Source: Panacibacter ginsenosidivorans
GTDB lineage: Bacteria > Bacteroidota > Bacteroidia > Chitinophagales > Chitinophagaceae
Assembly: GCF_007971225.1 (NCBI RefSeq)
Contig: NZ_CP042435.1
Coordinates: forward strand, 4,467,501-4,531,500
Length of the DNA stretch: 64,000 bases
Reading direction: 5' to 3'
The notes beneath the pieces were generated by a model that was not told the DNA's origin, did not search any database, and saw only the letters and a program-made list of their open reading frames with translations. Position numbers and translations under genes: made by a program. Positions 54,964-62,172 of the stretch are shown piece by piece (the stretch's first letter is position 1; each line of letters begins with the position of its first letter).

Positions 54964-56037
54964 ATGCAGCTTTCGGAAATGGGCTTTGTTTTTATTATTG
55001 TAACGGAGGGTCTGGCGGATAATAAAATAGCCTGCATTTCTTTTGTGAAAATTGTAATAACCAATCCTGATAAGGCTTCTATATTCTCAGCACAGAAGGT
55101 GCCGGCAATATGGGAAGATCAACTTATTCCCGGAGCAACCATACAAGCCTGGATTTATGAGACGGCCGAAGTACTGCAGCAGCAAGTATTGCCTAACCCT
55201 TCCATTCAAATGATCTATACCTTATTGAAATCGAAGCAGCACCTTGATCTTCATATTATGTCTGACGATCCCGTATTAATATGCGAAGTGCTGTTAAAAG
55301 GCTCTGTAACACACAAAGCAGATAAGAAAGCAATAGAAATAAATGCAGGACATTTTAATCTCATGTATGCACCCCGGCCAGACCTTTATACGTTTTTACA
55401 ACCTGTTGCCTTACTACGGGGAATGCAATTCTTTTTTAACCCGCATTATATTTTACCCTTAACAAAACAGTACCCCCTATTAGAGACTTTCAGCGAGGGC
55501 ATAAACAGGAATCAAACGGTGTTTGTCAGCGAACGGCCTGTAGCCATAACTCCGGCTATGTCTGATATAATTGAGCAATTAGCTCATGCTCCTTACGCAC
55601 CGGCTATCAGGAGATTTCATGAAGAGCATATCCTCGCATTCCTTTCCCATGCTTTAGCGGCTGCTTCACTGCAGCTTTCTTCCTGTATCTCCTTTTCGCA
55701 AGCTGATGCAGAAAGTATTTACTCGGCAAAAAAAATTATAGACATGCATCTGTCACAACATTATACGATTCCACAATTATGCAGGAAAATCCTTTTGAAT
55801 GAAGACAAACTTAAAACAGGATTTAAAGCAATATTTGGCATGGGACCATTTGCCTACCAGAAAATGGAACGTTTGCGACTGGCTAAAGCTAAGCTCGAAC
55901 AAACCCGTATACCTGTTAAAGCGATCGCTTCCGGGGCTGGTTATAAATACATGAATAACTTTAGTATTGCCTTTAAAAATGTATTTGGTATTACTCCTTT
56001 TGAATTAAGGAAAGAACAAAAAAGCCGACCAAAGTAA
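54964..56037 (+). CDS. AraC-family transcriptional regulator
   Basis: The product is 357 aa from ATG at 54964 (MQLSEMGFVFIIVTEG), preferred because GGAG lies 8 bp before it and the frame's earlier ATG at 54937 sits inside a palindrome. The C-terminal HTH pair has IIDMHLSQHYTIPQLCRKILLNEDKLKTGFKAIFG and AIASGAGYKYMNNFSIAFKNVFGITPFELRK. The N-terminal 200 residues resemble no domain I know. It is divergent from the membrane-sensor operon and 100 bp before the MauE-like gene. Confidence 0.88.
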   Translation: MQLSEMGFVFIIVTEGLADNKIACISFVKIVITNPDKASIFSAQKVPAIWEDQLIPGATIQAWIYETAEVLQQQVLPNPSIQMIYTLLKSKQHLDLHIMSDDPVLICEVLLKGSVTHKADKKAIEINAGHFNLMYAPRPDLYTFLQPVALLRGMQFFFNPHYILPLTKQYPLLETFSEGINRNQTVFVSERPVAITPAMSDIIEQLAHAPYAPAIRRFHEEHILAFLSHALAAASLQLSSCISFSQADAESIYSAKKIIDMHLSQHYTIPQLCRKILLNEDKLKTGFKAIFGMGPFAYQKMERLRLAKAKLEQTRIPVKAIASGAGYKYMNNFSIAFKNVFGITPFELRKEQKSRPK

Positions 56038-56139
56038 ACTATCATGATACTTCCGTTTACATATCATTTTCCGCCATTTGCAGATTATTTGTGGAATAGC
56101 TTGCATTAGTTTTTCTCTATCACCTCACAATATCATACT

Positions 56140-56583
56140 ATGCGGTTCCTTATTTTACAGGAAGCTATTGCCAGCTTACTTGCTTTGGTCTTTGTTTATG
56201 CCTCTGTCAGCAAACTTATCGATTTCAGCAACTTTAACCTCCAGCTACATCAGTCGCCATTTCTTAATCCTTTAGCCTGGTGGATTGCAAGGCTTATACC
56301 TTCAACCGAACTAATAATAGCCGGCCTTCTTATTATAAAAACATCCAGGTTGCAAGGGTTATTTGCTTCTGTGTTTCTTATGAGCCTTTTTACCGCTTAC
56401 CTTATTGCGATGCTTCATTTCAGTGACTACCTGCCCTGTACCTGTGGCGGCCTGCTGGAAGTTCTATCATGGGATACGCATGTTGTGTTCAATATTGTGC
56501 TGCTAATACTAAGCATTACCGGAATCGTCCTGTTTACACCGGCCAAACCAGCAATCAACGGTACCACAGGTAGCGTTGAATAA
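56140..56583 (+). CDS. MauE/DoxX-like membrane protein
   Basis: The product is 147 aa with four spans. EAIASLLALVFVYASVSKLID at the start and the Cys pair in LPCTCGGLLEV are typical of MauE-like/DoxX-like proteins, which help mature or exchange disulfides. Its neighbourhood includes a TlpA-like thioredoxin, so a shared redox task is inferred. Confidence 0.82.
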   Translation: MRFLILQEAIASLLALVFVYASVSKLIDFSNFNLQLHQSPFLNPLAWWIARLIPSTELIIAGLLIIKTSRLQGLFASVFLMSLFTAYLIAMLHFSDYLPCTCGGLLEVLSWDTHVVFNIVLLILSITGIVLFTPAKPAINGTTGSVE

Positions 56584-56720
56584 CCACACTTTTATTGACA
56601 AAATTGGTAACAATGTTTCAGAAAATATCTTACAGGTCTTCGCATCCCCCTTAACCGGACCCACCTGTTTCATGCCGCATTGCGTGCGGTAAAATCAATT
56701 TTATTAATCAAATTTTTTTT

Positions 56721-57008
56721 ATGAAAAAGTTACGTTTAAGTCTTGCAGTGAGTCTTGCAGTTGTAGCGGCTACTGCCTTTGCGGTTGTGCCTGCTTTTAA
56801 ACCCATTACTCCGGGATGGTACGGGCAGATAGTGGATGCACCGAGCCCGTATAATACTTCTTATCCTATTTCATCCACGATGGTGCTTAACAGCAAATGC
56901 CCATCTAGTTCTCCTAACCTCTGTGCAGCTTACCTGAAAAGTGATGGCACACTGGATGGCAATCAAAGCCCCAATACAAGGATAAGCAATCATAATTTTC
57001 AACCCTGA
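56721..57008 (+). CDS. DUF6520-like small secreted protein
   Basis: The product is 95 aa. A signal peptide (MKKLRLSLAVSLAVVAATAF) precedes a Pro/Ser/Tyr-rich body with two Cys (SKCPSSSPNLCAAYL), resembling DUF6520 in Bacteroidota. Such genes sit next to MauE-like and TlpA-like genes. It has its own terminator at 57021. Function unknown. Confidence 0.7.
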   Translation: MKKLRLSLAVSLAVVAATAFAVVPAFKPITPGWYGQIVDAPSPYNTSYPISSTMVLNSKCPSSSPNLCAAYLKSDGTLDGNQSPNTRISNHNFQP

Positions 57009-57020
57009 TTTTTAACACAA

Positions 57021-57046
57021 GACACTGCCGGATGGCAGTGTCTTTT
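57021..57046 (+). terminator. Terminator after the DUF6520-like gene
   Basis: GACACTGCC-GGAT-GGCAGTGTC followed by TTTT, a 9-bp perfect stem 12 bp after the stop codon. Some read-through to the next gene is likely. Confidence 0.85.
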
Positions 57047-57059
57047 AAATCCTTTCAAA

Positions 57060-58118
57060 ATGCCTTTGAAACAACGCTTACTAATTTCCTTGTACTTAAT
57101 GTTACTTGCTACGGCAATTATTTCTGTGTTGTCCTATTATTCGCTGAAGACCGGCGCCACGGATAATAATTTTAACCGCAACTATAGTTTTGAAAAAGCA
57201 GCATTGATCAATGCTGCAGCAATGCCTGCGTCCGTTCGTTCCATCGCAGGTATGTCATCATCAAATATTTACCTGGAAACTGATTCTGTAAATAAACTGT
57301 ATTTTGTCGACAGCACAATGAAGTCATTAAAAGCTGTAATGATACCTGTTGTTAATAACGACAGTATTCAATCACTGTTTAAAGTTATTGTTGATTCTCC
57401 TTTTGTTACTATTGCTGCGGGGAATGTTCCCGCTGTTATGGAGTCAAGATTGTATGGATCTACCCTATTGTTTCACCGGTTTCCCACCCACACTTTTACC
57501 AGGATTGCAGTCATTGGCCACAATAGTTATTTATTGCGCATGTTTGATAAAAATGGCACTAAATGGGATCAAATATTTGTACAGGGTAATACCATTACCG
57601 GGCATGTAAACAAAGAAATAAAACTATCGCAGCAAAGCGGAGACGCAGGCTTTGCAAGTGACGGGTTGTTACATTATGATGCCTTCTCGGGCTTAGTATT
57701 GTATAATTATTTTTATGAAGATAAATTGCTTTGCTTTGATACATTATTGCGGCTGAAGTATAAGGCTAATACGATTGATCGTATCACTACAGGCGGAACA
57801 AAAAGCGGCGCCTTATTCAAAGGAGACAATAAAATGATCACCAATATCAATCCCACAAAAGACCTGCATTATCAAAGTTGTACAAATAACGGACGGATAT
57901 TCATTAATTCCCGTGTAAAAGCAGACAATGAAACTGCTGCAGCGTTTCGAAGTAACGCTGTGATTGATGTGTATGATATCATTACCGGTAAATATCTTTC
58001 GAGTTTTTATATTCCTTTTTACAAAGGCAAATATCTACGTGACTTCCGTGTTAAGGATAAAATCATTTTTGTTTTGTATGATGGCTTTCTTGCAAGGTAT
58101 CGTCTGCCTATGCTATAA
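57060..58118 (+). CDS. Exported propeller-like protein
   Basis: The product is 352 aa with a hydrophobic anchor (about 7-27). The rest is regular beta strands: DSVNKLYFVDSTMKSLKAV, DGLLHYDAFSGLVLYNYFYEDKLLCFDT and SNAVIDVYDIITGKYLSSFY, reminiscent of NHL/BF3164-type beta-propellers. No enzyme motif. It is 51 bp downstream of the DUF6520-like gene and probably in the same unit. Confidence 0.6.
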   Translation: MPLKQRLLISLYLMLLATAIISVLSYYSLKTGATDNNFNRNYSFEKAALINAAAMPASVRSIAGMSSSNIYLETDSVNKLYFVDSTMKSLKAVMIPVVNNDSIQSLFKVIVDSPFVTIAAGNVPAVMESRLYGSTLLFHRFPTHTFTRIAVIGHNSYLLRMFDKNGTKWDQIFVQGNTITGHVNKEIKLSQQSGDAGFASDGLLHYDAFSGLVLYNYFYEDKLLCFDTLLRLKYKANTIDRITTGGTKSGALFKGDNKMITNINPTKDLHYQSCTNNGRIFINSRVKADNETAAAFRSNAVIDVYDIITGKYLSSFYIPFYKGKYLRDFRVKDKIIFVLYDGFLARYRLPML

Positions 58119-58144
58119 AAACAGGAAGTGTAGACACACTTCCT
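58116..58144 (-). terminator. Terminator of the susC-susD-tlpA transcript
   Basis: AGGAAGTGT-AGAC-ACACTTCCT (58123-58144); on the minus strand it is followed by GTTTTTA. It lies 40 bp after the tlpA stop (58184) and overlaps the end of the plus-strand gene. Confidence 0.65.
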
Positions 58145-58183
58145 CTAACCGTTGTCAACCGAGAAAAACACTTAACCAAACTT

Positions 58184-59515
58184 TTAGTCTTTATCCTTAA
58201 TGACGATCATGTCCTTTTCTCTCTCTTCTTCTTTTAGTTGTAACCCATATTTTGATAGCGCCGTATTTACTGCAATTGGATCTGACAACTGGCAGTTTAA
58301 CTGTATATCTATTTTGCCTGTAAAACCTGTTTCATCCACTATGCCTGGTTGTGATTCCATTTCAACACTCAGGAAGTTTACCAATGCGTACATACCCTGA
58401 TTATACAATTCAAGCGCATAAGCATTGTGAACCGTTTGTTTTTCCGTTCCTGCAGAGGTCAGCAGCTCTCCATTACCTGTGCGTGACAGTACCAGGCACT
58501 TTGCTTTTCTTTTTTCAATACTTCCTTTTATGTGCAGCAAAGCGCCAAAATAATTATTAAGGTCTGCCAGCATGATGTCATATTTGGAAGCAGCGAGTGC
58601 GGATGGAAATTTTAACTCGTAACAAAAAGAATGATTGACAAACCAGTCTGTAATGGCTGCTTCGTTGTGCAGCGTTAAAATGACTGAATCGGCGTATGCC
58701 AATGCCGCAGGATCTTTTACCTCCCAGACAGTGCTGTTTGGCAGCAACATTTTTATCTCATATTTACCAGCAGCGATCCTGTACAGACCACCGACGGAAT
58801 GATTCTTTGCAGTTATGGTTGCTTCGCCCGAACCGGCTTCTGCATTAAAGCCTGCCAGGTGTTTCGTAATGACAGAATGATACAGGACCGCATCATTGGG
58901 GAGGGGATCTATCAAGGGACCATTTTCCTGTTGTAACAGGTTGGCCGTAATAAACATGGGTAGCTTATTGTCGATGATCTTTTCGACATCATTTTTTTCT
59001 GATAATGTTATATCGTTGTTGCCCAGCATGCGCTGAATATTTGCCGCGGTGAGTTCTCCATAGCTTGTGATGGCAATTACTTTTCCTTCAGGACTGATCC
59101 ATACATAATGTGGCACGACAGTATGCGGGAATGCCTGCTCCAGTTCTGTATCTGCAGTGGAGGAAGGAGGGAGGAACTTAGTTGTTTTTGCTCTTTTTTG
59201 TAAAAAGCTTTTGACTTCTGCGGCAGGCTGGTCAGTAACGGGCATGATCTGAATCTGTCCATCGAACTGTTGCTGCAGTTTTTCTGCAACGGGCATCATA
59301 TTTAAACAAGGTACGCACCAGGTAGCCCAGAAATCAAGTATCAATAATTTGCCCCTGAAGTCGCTGATGCGTGCAGTGGTTGTTTTATAATTGATAATGT
59401 TACTGATCTGCAGATCGGGGCACTGATCTCCTATGCCGACGGGGTTTGATTGCGCCATGCTCTTTTGCGCAGTTATGGCTGTTATTGTAAGCAATAAAAA
59501 AAGTAATTGTTTCAT
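58184..59515 (-). CDS. TlpA-family thiol-disulfide oxidoreductase
   Basis: The product is 443 aa. Signal peptide (ending SMAQ), then a thioredoxin domain: FRGKLLILDFWATWCVPCLNMMP with the active CxxC (C67-C70), and VVPHYVWISPEGKV with the cis-Pro region. The C-terminal 270 residues (DUF-like, LNNYFGALLHIKGS) are typical of Bacteroidota TlpA proteins encoded with SusC/D pairs. Periplasmic thiol exchange is expected. Confidence 0.9.
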   Translation of the reverse strand: MKQLLFLLLTITAITAQKSMAQSNPVGIGDQCPDLQISNIINYKTTTARISDFRGKLLILDFWATWCVPCLNMMPVAEKLQQQFDGQIQIMPVTDQPAAEVKSFLQKRAKTTKFLPPSSTADTELEQAFPHTVVPHYVWISPEGKVIAITSYGELTAANIQRMLGNNDITLSEKNDVEKIIDNKLPMFITANLLQQENGPLIDPLPNDAVLYHSVITKHLAGFNAEAGSGEATITAKNHSVGGLYRIAAGKYEIKMLLPNSTVWEVKDPAALAYADSVILTLHNEAAITDWFVNHSFCYELKFPSALAASKYDIMLADLNNYFGALLHIKGSIEKRKAKCLVLSRTGNGELLTSAGTEKQTVHNAYALELYNQGMYALVNFLSVEMESQPGIVDETGFTGKIDIQLNCQLSDPIAVNTALSKYGLQLKEEEREKDMIVIKDKD

Positions 59516-59538
59516 GTAACTATGGTTTTTGGTGAAGG

Positions 59539-60891
59539 TTAACGTGGGTTTTGTTGTATGCCACTGGTTTCGATCTCCTGCTGAGGGATAGGCATGACAT
59601 ACTTCGGGTCATTGGGAGGTAATGTGTATGTGGTGCCGTTGAGCTCCCTGGTTATGGTGACTGCAAAAGCAGGGTCCTTATTGATCCTGCGCAAATCATT
59701 CCAGCGGAGACCACGGAAGAGCAGTTCTTTTCTACGTTCTGCGATAATAAAGTGCAGGAGTGCATCCTGCTCCATATTAACAAGAGGAGAATAAGTTCCT
59801 GTGCTATATCTGTTAACCAATAACGTATTGAGATCATCCAGTGCTGCTGGTGTATTGCCGAGCCTTGCATTTGCTTCTGCACGGAGCAGGTATAACTCAT
59901 CAGTAGCAATGCCAGCAAAAACAGTATAGCCATCATAACCACCTTTAAATTTTGGAAGGCCTGAAGATGTATCTATGAGTACCTGCCTGCGGAGATCGTT
60001 TGATGCATAGGACCTGTATAACATTGAATCTACATAGCAGGTATAGTCTGCAATGATCTGCGGGTAGTTGAATACGGTATGATAAATCACCTCTGTATTA
60101 AACCAGGGGAAAGGATAAGCAGCTGTGGCATCGATGCTATTGTAGTCTATCAATTCATTTTGCAACTGAAGGCTGCTATCTGCATAACGCAATGCCATTT
60201 CATAATTGCCCTCATCCGTATATACCCTTGCAAGCACAGCATAAGCCGCTGGTTTGGATGGACGTGTTTTGAATAATGGTGCTTCTGGTAATAATTCAAT
60301 AGCTGCATGCATGTCTGCTATTACCTGCTGGTAACCTGCTTCGACAGATGAACGCACAGAAGGCGCATTGATGTCTGCCGTGAGGCGTAGTGGTATACCG
60401 AGATCTGTTGCCGCTGTAGCAGCATCATAAGGTTGGGCGAATATGGTCAGCAGGCTAAAGAAGGCGAAGCCCCTGCAAAAGAGTGCCGTGCCTTTGATGT
60501 TGTTCCATGCTGATTGTGTAGTAACAGTGGGTGTTATATTGCCGATATTCTCCAAGACATAGTTACTATAAAAAGCCTGCTGGTAAGGGAGCATCCAGTC
60601 TGTGACCGTAGTGCCTTCATAAACATCGGTGGCCCAGATATAGGCATTCTTTTCCTGCGGGCTATAGAGTGATTGCCAGTTATCGTAGGTAACATAGTAA
60701 TCGTCGCTGCTTACTTCTCCGAGGAAGGGTTGCCCCTGGTTGAAGATATAACTTGTATTGTCCAGCAGACCCTGCAGGTCGTCTAATGTGGTGGGTACCA
60801 CAAGGCTTTGCTGTGGCTTGGTTTCGAGCCATTCTTTGCGGCAGGATAGCAGCAGGAACAGCATTAAGAGGTATAATAATATGATTTTCAT
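59539..60891 (-). CDS. susD: SusD/RagB-family outer-membrane lipoprotein
   Basis: The product is 450 aa. Lipobox-like LLLSC (C17), then KEWLETKPQQSLVVPTTLDDLQGLL, the RagB opening. TPR-like helices follow, and the C-terminal ERRKELLFRGLRWNDLRRINKD is diagnostic. Binds nutrients at the surface and delivers them to SusC. Unusually, it starts 1.28 kb after the susC stop, with tandem repeats between. Confidence 0.93.
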   Translation of the reverse strand: MKIILLYLLMLFLLLSCRKEWLETKPQQSLVVPTTLDDLQGLLDNTSYIFNQGQPFLGEVSSDDYYVTYDNWQSLYSPQEKNAYIWATDVYEGTTVTDWMLPYQQAFYSNYVLENIGNITPTVTTQSAWNNIKGTALFCRGFAFFSLLTIFAQPYDAATAATDLGIPLRLTADINAPSVRSSVEAGYQQVIADMHAAIELLPEAPLFKTRPSKPAAYAVLARVYTDEGNYEMALRYADSSLQLQNELIDYNSIDATAAYPFPWFNTEVIYHTVFNYPQIIADYTCYVDSMLYRSYASNDLRRQVLIDTSSGLPKFKGGYDGYTVFAGIATDELYLLRAEANARLGNTPAALDDLNTLLVNRYSTGTYSPLVNMEQDALLHFIIAERRKELLFRGLRWNDLRRINKDPAFAVTITRELNGTTYTLPPNDPKYVMPIPQQEIETSGIQQNPR

Positions 60892-61002
60892 TTGTATGAT
60901 TTTTTATTGCAAAATGTTTTGTTGGGTAGCTTAAGCCGCGGGGCTCTTTAATGATTTAGTATGTTCATTTTTATCTGATCGGTTTAATTATTATAGTTAT
61001 TT

Positions 61003-61990
61003 GGCTCAAGCCGCCGGGGCTTCGTCCCTGCAACGCCGCTGCTTTGACTTCTTTGCAAAAATTATAGCTGCGCTAATTTTTGCAATCATGCCTGCGGCAT
61101 GACCGAACCCAAAGAGGCGTCTTATGCAGGGACTGGTATGAGTGTGGAAGGTGAAGGCATCATTGCTTTGAGTGCTTAAGTAATGCAATTGCTTCGTGAT
61201 GATTGTATGTTGTTGTGTGATCATTTTGTGTGACAGGTTTAATGATTAAAGCGTTTGGCTCAAGCCGCCGGGGCTTCGTCCCTGCAACGCCGCTGCTTTG
61301 ACTTCTTTGCAAAAATTATAGCTGCGCTAATTTTTGCCATCATGCCTGCGGCATGACCGAACCCAAAGAGGCGTCTTATGCAGGGACTGGTATGAGTGTG
61401 GAAGGTGAAGGCATCATTGCTTTGAGTGCTTAAGTAATGCAATTGCTTCGTGATGATTGTATGTTGTTGTGTGATCATTTTGTGTGACAGGTTTAATGAT
61501 TAAAGCGTTTGGCTCAAGCCGCCGGGGCTTCGTCCCTGCAACGCCGCTGCTTTGACTTCTTTGCAAAAATTATAGCTGCGCTAATTTTTGCCATCATGCC
61601 TGCGCCATGACCGAACCCAAAGAGGCGTCTTATGCAGGGACTGTTGAGAGTGTGGAAGGTGAAGGCATCATTGCTTTGAGTGCTTAAGTAATGCAATTGC
61701 TTCGTGATGATTGTATGTTGTTGTGTGATCATTTTGTGTGACAGGTTTAATGATTAAAGCGTTTGGCTCAAGCCGCCGGGGCTTCGTCCCTGCAACGCCG
61801 CTGCTTTGGCTTCTTTGTAAAAATTATTGCCGCGCAAATTTTTGCCATCATGCCTGCGCCATGACCGAACCCAAAGAGGCGTCTTATGCAGGGACTGTTG
61901 AAAGTGTAGAGTGCTGCAAGCGGATTGCTTTGAGTGGTTGAGTGATTCAATGGCGTTGTGATGATTTTATGATGGAGTAAGAAATAATTG
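61003..61990. repeat. Four 254-bp tandem repeats between susC and susD
   Basis: Units begin at 61003, 61257, 61511 and 61765 (GGCTCAAGCCGCCGGGGCTT), exactly 254 bp apart; the first three are almost identical and the fourth is diverged. The left half of each forms a long hairpin: GTCCCTGCA (61024-61032) with TGCAGGGAC (61125-61133), ACGCC with GGCGT inside, and GCAAAAATTA (61055-61064) with TAATTTTTGC (61074-61083). Short minus-strand frames of 72 aa in each unit are probably not genes. A degraded partial unit lies at about 60929-60946. Confidence 0.9.
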
Positions 61991-62029
61991 TTTATGATTA
62001 TTTGCATGGTTTAGTTTTTAAGTGTTTTA

Positions 62030-62065
62030 CCGGTCTGACGGCTTTGAGCCGACTGACCGGGTTTT
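62030..62065. repeat. Hairpin at the end of the susC-susD gap
   Basis: CCGGTC (62030-62035) with GACCGG (62055-62060), and CGGC with GCCG inside, followed on the plus strand by GTTTTAA. On the minus (operon) strand no T-run follows, so it could reduce rather than stop readthrough from susC. Confidence 0.5.
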
Positions 62066-62087
62066 AATGCTGCATACTATTGTGGCT

Positions 62088-62106
62088 GTACAAGTGTGCG
62101 ACGCAA
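62088..62106 (+). repeat. Dispersed 19-mer, copy 3
   Basis: GTACAAGTGTGCGACGCAA, identical to 50226-50244 and to the minus-strand copy at 41215-41233. It lies 67 bp after the susC stop. Confidence 0.75.
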
Positions 62107-62172
62107 GGATGCTGCTGTATGCACCATGGCCGGGAACCAAAGGCTTGTATTTTATATGGCTTGTTATCTGAC

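Noticed and set aside
61006-62007. Four 72-79 aa minus-strand frames, one per tandem repeat (EAPAA endings)
   Set aside because: They repeat because the DNA unit repeats, run across the hairpin arms, lack any fold signal, and the unit's structure explains the sequence better than coding.
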